NCBI RefSeq assembly: GCF_004115155.1
Contig: NZ_RDSM01000006.1
Location: 1-64,000 of the forward strand
DNA: 64,000 nucleotides
Origin: Granulicella sibirica
GTDB taxonomy: Bacteria > Acidobacteriota > Terriglobia > Terriglobales > Acidobacteriaceae
Reading direction: 5' to 3'
A program made the position numbers and the translations under genes. Numbering within the stretch: position 1 is the stretch's first letter; every line of letters starts with the position of its first letter. Below, in pieces: positions 19,086-26,512 of this stretch. The notes under the pieces were generated by a model. That model did no database searches. It was not told the DNA's origin and saw only the letters and a program-made list of their open reading frames with translations.

Positions 19086-19144
19086 GCCCTCTGCAGGTCT
19101 CTAGCGAACGAATCCAGCAGGACTGAAGTCGTTCATAAACATAC

Positions 19145-19176
19145 AAGCCTCCCGCCCCGGACAGGGCGGGAGGCTT
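19145..19176 (+). terminator. Hairpin terminator between two convergent DUF892 genes
   Basis: Thirteen-base perfect arms AAGCCTCCCGCCC (19145-19157) and its complement (19164-19176) surround a six-base loop and are followed by TT. The A/T flanks on both sides let it work in both directions, fitting its place between convergent genes. Confidence 0.85.
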
Positions 19177-19220
19177 TTGGTTTGAGAAGCAGGCTGTCTT
19201 CCTTCGTCGCGGCTGGTCGC

Positions 19221-19733
19221 CTAAACGGTAGCTGCGACTGCGCTCGCCCGTTGGGAAATCTCTGAAAGGAGATGGTCGGCGTGCTTCTCCTCTGCCAGGG
19301 TCTTCTCCAAGGTGGCCGCGTGGTTGGAAAGACCAAGCTGGATGGCCCAGTCGCGGGCGCTGCCGTACGAAGCTATCTCGTAGTGCTCAATTTTCTGAGC
19401 CGTGGCGATCAAACCGGCGTCGCGAACAGCACCGGGATCAGTTTCCTTGGTGATGTTTTCACCGGAACCGACGATCGCGGTGAGAATGGGGTCCTTCTTG
19501 TCATCCACATCGCCCTCGTTCACATCCCCGATGAGGTCTTCGAGCCGTGAGACGTGAACCTCTGATTCCTGAAGATGAGATTGAAATGCTTGCTTGAGCT
19601 GGAAATCATCAGCGTGTTCGATCATGTCAGGCAGACCTTTAACGATCTGCTTTTCGGTTGATAGAAGATAACGGAGTTGGGCCGTATAAAGCTCGCGAAG
19701 GCTTTGAAAATCGTTCGGGGTAATGAGTCCCAT
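19221..19733 (-). CDS. DUF892 ferritin-like protein
   Basis: A 170-residue protein with only the ferritin-like bundle. It has FQSLRELYTAQLRYLLSTEK in helix one, QSHLQESEVHVSRLED in helix two, and KIEHYEIASYGSARDWA in helix three, and ends shortly after helix four (LAEEKHADHLLSEI). The conserved E/H residues suggest a di-iron site. It differs clearly in sequence from the DUF892 protein on the other side of the terminator, so the pair is an old duplication or a separate acquisition. It likely has a role in stress, as for other Yci proteins. Confidence 0.9.
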   Translation of the reverse strand: MGLITPNDFQSLRELYTAQLRYLLSTEKQIVKGLPDMIEHADDFQLKQAFQSHLQESEVHVSRLEDLIGDVNEGDVDDKKDPILTAIVGSGENITKETDPGAVRDAGLIATAQKIEHYEIASYGSARDWAIQLGLSNHAATLEKTLAEEKHADHLLSEISQRASAVAATV

Positions 19734-19917
19734 TTTGTTTCACCTCATTCAGTTTTCGGCATGCTCGTGCCTGCTCTTGAGAAGTGACAAAACGGGGTCA
19801 GGTTGTATCGAAAACGCCCAAATGCTTCGTGACACCGTGGGCCCGGCAGCGGCGAGGACACCTTCGTAAAGACCGTTGCATCGAACTGCGAGGAATGTAC
19901 AACCTGGAGGATTTCTT

Positions 19918-20136
19918 ATGGCCAATGTGTTCGTGGAAGCGCGTCCCAAAGGACGTCCAGAAGGTTCGGCGATCGAAGGTTACGTCGTCGAGGATCACAC
20001 CGAAAACGTGCTGGGCTCGTTCAATACGCAAGAGGAAGCTATCGCCTGGGCTAAAGCGCATCATCATTCTCCCGTAGTGGCTCGCGTGCGTTATCTGAAC
20101 GACAAAAAGAAGCCGGATCACTGGCGACCGGCCTAA
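19918..20136 (+). CDS. Small DUF2188-like protein
   Basis: A 72-residue protein starting MANVFVEARPKGRPEG after a good GGAGG site eight bases upstream. The middle (YVVEDHTENVLGSFNTQEEA, then AIAWAKAH) has the layout of DUF2188: a short beta hairpin, then an alanine-rich helix that begins TQEEA. The role of this family is unknown. It often occurs beside DUF892 and other stress genes in soil bacteria, as here. Confidence 0.72.
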   Translation: MANVFVEARPKGRPEGSAIEGYVVEDHTENVLGSFNTQEEAIAWAKAHHHSPVVARVRYLNDKKKPDHWRPA

Positions 20137-20150
20137 AACGGCCTACGCAC

Positions 20151-20909
20151 TCAAACAACCGGCGCCTTGCCTGAGAAGATCGGACGCAGGGCTGGCCCGA
20201 GAAGGGCGCGCCTGACTTCACTAGCAAGGGGCTCGAAGAGGTTCGCGGTCTCGGGGGAGATGTGAACACAGGAGAACATGAGGATACAGAAAAGGTCCCC
20301 CGAGGGAAGGAGACCTCCGAAACCGAGCACGGAATGAATGCCGAAGGGAACGACGAAGCTGGACTGTGCGGGAATGAAATCGCTGTCGAGAGCCTCCTCT
20401 ACGTGGAACACGCGGAGGGTTTGAGGGGTGGAGGAGCGGCTAGGATTGGGCTCGGGGTTAAGAAAGCTGTGAGGGTCTAAGCCGAACTGAACAACGAGGC
20501 GGGCAATCATGGGAGCGCGGGCCAGGATAGCCGTGGAGGCTAGGGGGATAGCCTTATGACCTCGAGAGCCGAAGCGAGTATTCCATTCGGGTTGGTCGCC
20601 ACGGGTTGCGAGCAGAGTGAGGCACAACACGTCCTCGTCCGATGGGGATCCCCCCAGAGGCCGGAGGGCCACCTCACGCAGGTCGGCCGGAAGATCGCCA
20701 AGACGGTGGGTCTTAAAGCAACGGATGAGTGCACAGGCGGGTTTTCCGAAGGGCGTCTGGAAGCTGCGGTAGAGGTATTCGACCACCTCGTTGGCGGCTT
20801 CTTCCATGGAGGTGCTTGCCTGCCCGAGGAGGCGGAGCGCGGTGGTGGCGCGAGTTCGCTCGCAAACATCGAATGTGTCGAACTGGAATGTATCTGATAG
20901 GCTATGCAC
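20151..20909 (-). CDS. Stand-alone sensor domain protein (GAF-like)
   Basis: About 252 residues that resemble the N-terminal input domain found in some hybrid kinases and phosphatases. It has VVEYLYRSFQ, ACALIRCFKTHRLGDLPADL, LTLLATRGDQPEWNTRFGSR with GHKAIPLAS, then FGIHSVLGFGGLLPSGDLFC and a final helix. No output domain (kinase, GGDEF or PP2C) follows before the stop at 20151. It is either a stand-alone sensor or the front of a lost larger protein. GTG at 20909 is preferred because CTGGAG lies nine bases upstream; the frame is open to 21029. Confidence 0.6.
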   Translation of the reverse strand: MHSLSDTFQFDTFDVCERTRATTALRLLGQASTSMEEAANEVVEYLYRSFQTPFGKPACALIRCFKTHRLGDLPADLREVALRPLGGSPSDEDVLCLTLLATRGDQPEWNTRFGSRGHKAIPLASTAILARAPMIARLVVQFGLDPHSFLNPEPNPSRSSTPQTLRVFHVEEALDSDFIPAQSSFVVPFGIHSVLGFGGLLPSGDLFCILMFSCVHISPETANLFEPLASEVRRALLGPALRPIFSGKAPVV

Positions 20910-21303
20910 GACGAAAAGCTCCAGGTGATAACTGAAAGTCTTCGAGGAGCGAGATTTTATGGTGCCACATCGAACGGCGTTTGGCGAGACTGCGGCGGTT
21001 GGATCGTACGATACGAGCCAGGATCGCATCTGACCCGCCCCGTGCCCCTGAACGATCTGAGAGGGAAGTGATTAGCTAGGGATGGTGCGGATTTGCTCAG
21101 AATGACGACCGTGATGGCGGCTAGGTTTGATAATTCATTCGGATGATGGTCCTCATAGGCGCACGGCCTGGGCGAAATCAACTTCCGCTCCTTTGCCTCG
21201 ATGCTATTCTTTCCTCACCTAAGCAGAGAACTGTTGGCCCTGTACAAAACGTTCGGGCCTCAACTCGATCTCGCCAGTAATTTGAACGACCAAAGGACAA
21301 GAC

Positions 21304-21504
21304 ATGGAGCAGGGAACAGTGAAATGGTTCAATGATGCCAAGGGGTTTGGCTTCATCAGCCGTCAGAATGGCGAGGACGTATTCGCTCATTACTCAGCGA
21401 TCGTCTCCAGCGGCTTCAAGAGCCTTCAAGAGGGGCAGGCCGTCCAGTTCAACGTGGTCAAGGGACCCAAGGGCTGGCAAGCCGCAGACATCCAGCCGCT
21501 CTAG
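21304..21504 (+). CDS. Cold-shock protein (CspA family)
   Basis: A 66-residue single cold-shock domain. RNP1 is KGFGFIS and RNP2 is DVFAHYSAI, with the aromatic residues needed for single-strand binding. The start is [11 protein letters not shown] after an AAAGGA site. It acts as an RNA chaperone that melts structure in mRNA. A gene-free upstream stretch of almost 400 bases leaves room for a structured leader, usual for csp genes. A member of the umuC-type core-site family lies 22 bases after its stop. Confidence 0.96.
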   Translation: MEQGTVKWFNDAKGFGFISRQNGEDVFAHYSAIVSSGFKSLQEGQAVQFNVVKGPKGWQAADIQPL

Positions 21505-21526
21505 CGTTGATCCGCCTGTCAGCATG

Positions 21527-21557
21527 AACTGATAAGCCGATATCCATTTATGCTGAT
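21527..21557. repeat. Core-site-like repeat, copy 3 (after the cold-shock gene)
   Basis: AACTGATAA.CGATATCC here matches the same stretch at 17771-17790 except for two bases, and ATCCATTTATGCTGAT (21542-21557) is a weaker form of the palindromic core. The copy stands just after a gene, as the umuC copies do. Confidence 0.45.
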
Positions 21558-21729
21558 AACACTTTGAAGAGAAGGTCCGCGAGTGATTTCTTATTGACGG
21601 AACCGTCAAATAAGGCCGATACTTGAAGAGTCAGCGTATGAGCGGAGCGGCGTAAGCCGTGGCGCTGATCCCGCCAGTAATGGTCCCTTCCACAGTGGAG
21701 GGATAATCAAGAGGCCCGAGCAGATTCAC

Positions 21730-21755
21730 CCAAAAGCCCCGTTTGGGGTTTTTGG
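21730..21755 (-). terminator. Hairpin terminator after the minus-strand gene
   Basis: CCAAAAGCCCC (21730-21740) and GGGGTTTTTGG (21745-21755) pair across a four-base loop with one G-T pair. Read on the minus strand it lies just after the stop at 21760 and supports the minus-strand gene as real. Confidence 0.65.
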
Positions 21756-21759
21756 CGTT

Positions 21760-22101
21760 TTAGACGTGGATTGCTCGATTATTCAGCGTGTTGTGCAGAA
21801 TGACGTAGAAGTCGATAACCATCCCTTTTGGTCTGCTGCTTCCGTAATTTGCCTCGCGCACATAAGCGCTTTCTACGTGGAGGAAGATCCGCCCCCTGCC
21901 TGGTTTCCAGACGCGAAAAAACACTTCATACTCGATTTTGCTCCCATCGCCAGCGATCATTTCGATAGTGAAGAAGTTGCCGTATCCGGTCTGTTGGCAC
22001 CGGCTCGTTGGCAGTTTCGCAATGATGTCAGGAAGGAGTTTGGAAAGCTCCCAGCGCCCAGCGTCAAATATGCGGCGGTCGCCCTCATGGTCGAAGCCTA
22101 G
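21760..22101 (-). pseudogene. Hypothetical protein, start apparently lost by a frameshift
   Basis: The minus strand is open for 113 codons and reads GRWELSKLLPDIIAKLP, then GNFFTIEMIAGDGSKIEYEV, VWKPGRGRIFLHVESAYVRE and GSSRPKGMVIDFYVILHNTL. This is strongly coding-like (alternating strands, conserved-looking VESAYVR) and resembles conserved hypothetical proteins of about 110-120 residues. The only in-frame ATG is at 21960, within the domain. An ATG at 22105 is one frame off, so a one-base change near the start is likely. The open frame on the plus strand over the same bases is a shadow. A hairpin terminator follows. Confidence 0.55.
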
Positions 22102-22136
22102 TCATGGATAGCCGTCTAGGTGAGCACTCCATGACG

Positions 22137-22931
22137 CTAAGTCACTGCACCGGTGAGCTGGAGTTCTAGGGGCCGGTGGCAATCACCGTAAGCCTTATTC
22201 AAGCCACACCAACACCTCTGGGTCGGGCTGATCTGCCACAGGTGTTCTACCGAAGTCATCGCTTTCGCAGGTTTTCCAGGCCAATAGCCGGACCAGAAAT
22301 CCTGCGCTTGGACCGGCCCTTGTGGAAGCTGCACCCAATGAGTGTACGGGGCCTGCTCAATGATTTGCTCGCCAGGCCTGGGCTGGTAGAGAACGATCGT
22401 TTGGCCCGCGAACTTTCGGCAAAGCCGTCGCGTTCGCAGCCAGATGAGGTGTTTGGCTACATATTGTGTTAGCTGGTCGAGAAATTGAGTGTAGAAATCA
22501 TACTCATCACTGAAGACCATCTCAGCGCTTGAAAAGACACATAGGCCCGGTAGAGGTCTACCATTGTGCAATATCGCTTGGTCTCCGCGTGGGTGCGGAT
22601 GAATTGTTGTATCTGAGTAGTAGGGCTGGAAGCGGGGTTTCAGCAGGTAGGCTCGGGGCATCGCATTGTCCTGGATGCAGAGCATGACCTCACATCGGAC
22701 ATTCATGTTTACGAGAAGCGGATCTGCCCAATGCGTGCCTCGTTCCTGGGATGGTCGAATCACGCCTTCAGATATCCACAGAGGGCGCTCTGCTTCCATG
22801 TCACGCAGAATAGAGCGAGCTGGCGAATCGCTCTCAAAAGGTCTTAGAAGGCCACCCCAAGCGACCGCGGTCAGCCCATCTGCTGGCGCATCCACTGGAG
22901 AGAACTGTGGATAGTCGGTTGTAAGTGTCAC
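22137..22931 (-). CDS. Candidate E2-like protein with C-terminal SEC-C zinc motif
   Basis: A 264-residue soluble protein. The last 25 residues hold CWCGLNKAYGDCH (C240, C242, C250, H251), a good match to the SEC-C zinc motif (CxCGSGxxYKxCH). The middle (residues 92-168) has RAYLLKP, histidines at 111, 113 and 122, GLCVF with C131, and a long helix ending in KHLIWLRT. This order of strands, histidine, LC and a WL-containing helix is like bacterial E2-type ubiquitin-conjugating proteins, whose catalytic cysteine sits in the LC. That assignment is my reading of the pattern and needs a profile search. It overlaps the DUF3892 gene by four bases, so the two are coupled. Confidence 0.5.
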   Translation of the reverse strand: MTLTTDYPQFSPVDAPADGLTAVAWGGLLRPFESDSPARSILRDMEAERPLWISEGVIRPSQERGTHWADPLLVNMNVRCEVMLCIQDNAMPRAYLLKPRFQPYYSDTTIHPHPRGDQAILHNGRPLPGLCVFSSAEMVFSDEYDFYTQFLDQLTQYVAKHLIWLRTRRLCRKFAGQTIVLYQPRPGEQIIEQAPYTHWVQLPQGPVQAQDFWSGYWPGKPAKAMTSVEHLWQISPTQRCWCGLNKAYGDCHRPLELQLTGAVT

Positions 22932-23284
22932 CGATTACCCTTCCACACTTTGCTGACGGCATGTCCTCGGTGGACAGAGACCGGTCGGTATGGCTGTGGA
23001 GGTGGTGTTGGCAGGTGATGACACACCGGCAGGCGACCGAGGTTATCGGACTTCACGCCATCACGATGTGTTTCGAGGAACTTGTGATTACCGTGATGCG
23101 CAACTCGAACATCCGCCTCATGTCCGCTCGCATCTCGGACCTTGAAATGGAGAGCGCCAGCGATGATGGCTGCAATTGCTTGCTCCTCGGTGTAGTGTTT
23201 TTGCGTTCCGGAGACACCATCGGTGCCACCAACCTCGGCGATACTTCCATTTGAAGCATGTTTAATGCAGTTTAGATAGATCAT
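22928..23284 (-). CDS. DUF3892 domain protein
   Basis: A 118-residue protein. Residues 1-85 fit DUF3892: an opening strand MIYLNCIKHASNGSIAEVGG, then YTEEQAIAAIIAGALHFKV, a strand with DVRVAHH, HKFLETHRDG and the closing DNLGRLPVC. The remaining 33 residues are proline- and histidine-rich. DUF3892 proteins are small and of unknown role, often found with mobile or defence genes. It is the first gene of a two-gene unit with the SEC-C protein, and its start faces the sigma-factor operon across a region with a perfect palindrome. Confidence 0.72.
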   Translation of the reverse strand: MIYLNCIKHASNGSIAEVGGTDGVSGTQKHYTEEQAIAAIIAGALHFKVRDASGHEADVRVAHHGNHKFLETHRDGVKSDNLGRLPVCHHLPTPPPQPYRPVSVHRGHAVSKVWKGNR

Positions 23285-23390
23285 CTGTTTCCGTCCTTTT
23301 CGCTGTAGATTTGCATATAGTTCATCGCTGTATGGCAGTTCATCCGGCTTGCCGGTTTGCCCTCACACATAAAGCGGGCGAGCCTCTCCC

Positions 23391-23413
23391 TTTTCGCCGA
23401 TGCTCGGCGAAAA
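23391..23413. promoter_or_regulatory. 10-bp perfect palindrome between two divergent operons
   Basis: TTTTCGCCGA (23391-23400) and TCGGCGAAAA (23404-23413) are exact complements with three bases between. It lies 39 bases before the sigma-factor GTG and about 107 bases from the DUF3892 start, so it could be a shared operator. The A/T ends also fit a bidirectional terminator, but both genes point away from it. Confidence 0.55.
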
Positions 23414-23451
23414 ACTTCACTTTCGTTCGCTTTATACGTAGGTCGCCTCGC

Positions 23452-24057
23452 GTGAATGTTGCTGGTACCCAGTCCGTTGACTACAACCGTCTCGCCCAGA
23501 GATTGGCAATCCATGCCTGTCTTTTTTTGCGTTTTCTCGCTGTCGACGCTGAGACGAGAGTGATCGATGGGATTGGCAAGTCAGCAACGGACTTTGCTGC
23601 CGACACGATCCTCTTGTTTGTTGATGGCCAAGTCACATGCGAAGGCGATGAAGAGGCGGTCTTTGCCTGCCTCCGTCGTGTCATGGAACGGGACATCCTG
23701 GATGTGAAACGCCTGAAAACCGTAAGAACGGTCTCGAAGGTGGAGCCCATCTCAGGTTCGGCGTCAAAAGACGGTACTCTGCTCGTTGGTTTGGATGATT
23801 TCGCCTCCAAGGATGACGTCGGTGGAACGGTCGAGGACAGTATTTACAAACAGCATCTATATCAACTGCTGGAGAAAGACGAACCCGAACTATTTGAGCT
23901 GGTGTTCGCGGTTTGTGACATGAACGCGCTCACTCCGAAAGAAATTGCGGAGGCTATTGGAACCACTCCAAGCGACGTCCAAAACAGAAAGAAGCGCCTG
24001 CGCACTTTTGTTGCGAAGAACACGCTATTGAGAACGACCTTGAAGGCATCCGTATGA
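23452..24057 (+). CDS. Sigma-70-like (ECF-type) sigma factor
   Basis: A protein of about 201 residues. The front half resembles sigma region 2 (SATDFAADTILLFVDGQVTC, then FACLRRVMERDILDVKRL with arginine and lysine for DNA melting). The end is a region-4 helix-turn-helix (LTPKEIAEAIGTTPSDVQNRKKRLRTF). There is no region 3. GTG at 23452 is used because codons upstream are unlike coding sequence and contain the palindrome. A TATACG-type -10 lies in the upstream region. Its stop overlaps the next gene by four bases. It probably transcribes its own operon and perhaps the divergent pair; this is inference. Confidence 0.65.
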   Translation: MNVAGTQSVDYNRLAQRLAIHACLFLRFLAVDAETRVIDGIGKSATDFAADTILLFVDGQVTCEGDEEAVFACLRRVMERDILDVKRLKTVRTVSKVEPISGSASKDGTLLVGLDDFASKDDVGGTVEDSIYKQHLYQLLEKDEPELFELVFAVCDMNALTPKEIAEAIGTTPSDVQNRKKRLRTFVAKNTLLRTTLKASV

Positions 24058-24506
24058 AGAATCTGAAAACGATCTCCGATCAGGATCGTGCTCTACTAGA
24101 CCAAATAGACGCGCTCATTGGAAATTCTGAGGTGTCACCGGCAGCTCTCTCGTCTGAAATGACGGCTCTTGGCATAGATCCAAGTGAGCTTCAGCAAGCT
24201 GTGTTCCAACGCCTTCGTAAGGTTGCCACGCAGAAGTACTCCTCAATGGGCAATGATGCACCACCGCTAATGAGTGAGGCGCTGAAGCAAACGCGCCCGC
24301 TTACAGTTCAAGAAGAGCAAATCGTCCGCTCCGAACGGGCCGCGTCGCGTGTGCAAGATTTCTTGTCGTCTCTCAAGAATGGCGGTCTGTTTCAACAGCC
24401 TCTCGCTTATGCCCCTGCCTATCGTAATAAGCAAGAGGACGCGACGGACGATGACGAGCTCTTGCGCGCACAGCAGGAAGATCTCGACAACGAAAGCGAG
24501 CGCTAG
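24054..24506 (+). CDS. Small acidic protein of the sigma/IrrE operon
   Basis: A 150-residue soluble, mostly helical protein of unknown family. It starts MKNLKTISDQDRALLDQIDA, has a helical middle (ELQQAVFQRLRKVATQK), and ends in an acidic low-complexity tail (QEDATDDDELLRAQQED). It is tied to the sigma gene by an ATGA overlap and followed two bases later by the ImmA/IrrE protease. A plausible role is as the partner that holds the sigma factor or is cut by the protease, but the sequence does not show this. Confidence 0.7.
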   Translation: MKNLKTISDQDRALLDQIDALIGNSEVSPAALSSEMTALGIDPSELQQAVFQRLRKVATQKYSSMGNDAPPLMSEALKQTRPLTVQEEQIVRSERAASRVQDFLSSLKNGGLFQQPLAYAPAYRNKQEDATDDDELLRAQQEDLDNESER

Positions 24507-24508
24507 GT

Positions 24509-25357
24509 ATGACGGAGGAGGCATTGATTGCTGCGGCTCTGAGGAAAGAACTGCAACTGCCTCCTCGGATAGACCTCGATGCGCTTGCAAGAGACTTGAG
24601 GCTGAGAATCTTTGAAGTTGATTCCAAGTCGTTTGACGGCGCGTTGCTTCGAAGTTCGCGAAAGCGGGCCGGGAAAATTCTACTTCGAAGAGGGTTCCGA
24701 GAAGATGGCAGACGTCGTTTTACGATTGCCCATGAGATCGGGCATTATCTGCTGCATGCAGACATGCAAAAGCCCTGCTCGCCTCTCGTTATTGAAAGCT
24801 GGAGGGACAATCAGCCGAGGGCGGAACTTGAGGCTGACACCTTCGCTTCGGAACTTCTTTTACCGACAAATGATGTTGTTGGCTGTGTCGCAAAACGGTG
24901 GCCGTCCCTTCAAGTCGTAAGCGACATTGCGAGAACGTTTGGCACAAGCATGATGGCAGCAGCCCGCAAATTTTGCGATGTTGCCCCACAGGCATGCGCC
25001 GTGGTTTGGAGCACGCAGCGTCAGATCCGGTGGTTCCATCCGTCCCCGACATTCACGCATTTCATCCGACCTGGGAACGAAGTAGGCTTTGACACCCAAG
25101 CTTTTCGTGCTTTTCAGGGCAATACACTTCCGGACGAAATGGAAGAAGTGCCTGCGGAGGGCTGGATCAGCAGCACTTGGCTCCGAAAAGAAGCCGTAGT
25201 CTCTGAGCAGTCGCAGTCCGTCCCTTTTTACGAAGGATGCCTATCGCTTGTTTGGGTACGCAGGCCGATTGAGGATCGCCCCACGGAGGAAGATGAACTT
25301 TTGCCCGAGTTGGAACCAGAGGGGTTCACTATTTGGCGCTCGAAATGGCCAAGATAG
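24509..25357 (+). CDS. ImmA/IrrE-family metallopeptidase
   Basis: A 282-residue protease. The zinc site is AHEIGHYLLH (H75, E76, H79), and the third ligand is in AELEADTFASELLLP near residue 113. The N-terminal 40 residues form the usual short lead-in domain, and the part after 150 is a C-terminal extension of unknown type. ImmA cleaves the ICEBs1 repressor and IrrE cleaves DdrO, both after DNA damage. Here the neighbour to be cleaved could be the 150-residue protein or another repressor. The gene starts two bases after the previous stop. Confidence 0.88.
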   Translation: MTEEALIAAALRKELQLPPRIDLDALARDLRLRIFEVDSKSFDGALLRSSRKRAGKILLRRGFREDGRRRFTIAHEIGHYLLHADMQKPCSPLVIESWRDNQPRAELEADTFASELLLPTNDVVGCVAKRWPSLQVVSDIARTFGTSMMAAARKFCDVAPQACAVVWSTQRQIRWFHPSPTFTHFIRPGNEVGFDTQAFRAFQGNTLPDEMEEVPAEGWISSTWLRKEAVVSEQSQSVPFYEGCLSLVWVRRPIEDRPTEEDELLPELEPEGFTIWRSKWPR

Positions 25358-25420
25358 AGGTCCATAAAAAATTTCGAAAGATCTTGCGTACCCAGTCCAT
25401 CAAAACCCTGTACCTTACTG

Positions 25421-26512
25421 TTATTTACCGCTCTTTGTTCTGTTGTCGAGCTTGCAGAGCATTTGGCAATTTGCAGACACCGTCTTGCCTCCCTTGCTCC
25501 ACGGGACTATATGGTCGGCTTCCATCCCGCCTATTTCGAAGTATTTGTTGCAGACAGGACAAATGCCTTTCTGCTTCTCGTATATCGTCACCTGCGTCTT
25601 CTGGTCAAACCCACGCAAGTTGAGCGTTTTGTCATTGCCCGTCAGCAGGTACTCGTAAATACCCCTCTTATTGTCCACCTCGTCGTCGCTGATTAGCTCG
25701 ATGATGCGTTGCTCCAGCGAAGCCGCATTCAGCTTATCGCCCCTGTGCCGGTTGTAGAACGCTCCCCAGTCAAGCCCCTTCATGAGTTTTCGATAAGTCG
25801 GGAAGATGCGCTTCACCCACGCGATCACCTCCTGAAAATATTGCCACAACTCCTGTGAGTCGGAATCGAGCTGGTGAAGGCTCATGTAGCCCTCAATCTT
25901 GCCCTTAGAAATCCACTCCAGCGCTTGTTCTAAGTAGTCCTGGCGTAGAGGGGTCCCGTTCACATACTTCTCACCAATTTGGTAGGCAGGTCCCGCAGAG
26001 CGCGAAAACCACCTCTTCGCGTCTGAGAGCCAGGGACCCGTGTAAATTGCGTTACGCAATTCCTGATCGGTCAGTTTCTCGCCCGCAATGTTGATGATCT
26101 TGAACCAAGAAAGCTTTTCGTCCTCCGTTCCATCACACACATAGACGGAGAGTTCGTAGTCGAGAACCTGCTTTTTCTTCTCAGGCGTCAGGTTGTTAAA
26201 GAACCTTGGCGAGCCATCAATTTCGACTGAATAGTCACCCATAACGTATTGGCAAATGCTTACGGTACGCTGTTGACCATCCATAAGCTCGAATCCATCG
26301 CCTGCTACAGCCCAGTACATCGTATTGAGCGGAAAATCTTTCCTGACGGTGTGGATAACTTCATTCCGCTGGCTCTCTTTGTATATGAACTCGCGCTGGA
26401 AGGCCGGGCGAATGTTTAGGAGACCACCGTAGCCGACCACGCCACCTTCAGCGTTGTCCTGGTATCCGTCGGTCAACTCACGGACGGGAATGCCCTTGAG
26501 ACGAATGTTCAA
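25421..26512 (-). CDS. DUF262 and HNH domain protein, probable nuclease
   Basis: A 363-residue protein. DUF262 covers residues 1-200, with IRPAFQREFIY and the ParB-like nucleotide motif FELMDGQQRTVSI (76-86), which in GmrS-type proteins binds and hydrolyses NTP. The C-terminus is an HNH nuclease: CPVCNKYF, then MEADHIVPWSKGG and NCQMLCKLDNRTKSGK, with zinc cysteines in pairs. It shares a four-base overlap with the methylase gene in front, so they are expressed together. A role as the cutting half of a restriction system is likely. The sequence is visibly richer in A/T than the flanks. Confidence 0.88.
   Translation of the reverse strand: MNIRLKGIPVRELTDGYQDNAEGGVVGYGGLLNIRPAFQREFIYKESQRNEVIHTVRKDFPLNTMYWAVAGDGFELMDGQQRTVSICQYVMGDYSVEIDGSPRFFNNLTPEKKKQVLDYELSVYVCDGTEDEKLSWFKIINIAGEKLTDQELRNAIYTGPWLSDAKRWFSRSAGPAYQIGEKYVNGTPLRQDYLEQALEWISKGKIEGYMSLHQLDSDSQELWQYFQEVIAWVKRIFPTYRKLMKGLDWGAFYNRHRGDKLNAASLEQRIIELISDDEVDNKRGIYEYLLTGNDKTLNLRGFDQKTQVTIYEKQKGICPVCNKYFEIGGMEADHIVPWSKGGKTVSANCQMLCKLDNRTKSGK

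Noticed and set aside
21766-22101. Plus-strand open frame of 111 codons
   Set aside because: The minus strand over the same bases has much stronger coding character and a terminator behind it, so the plus frame is a shadow.
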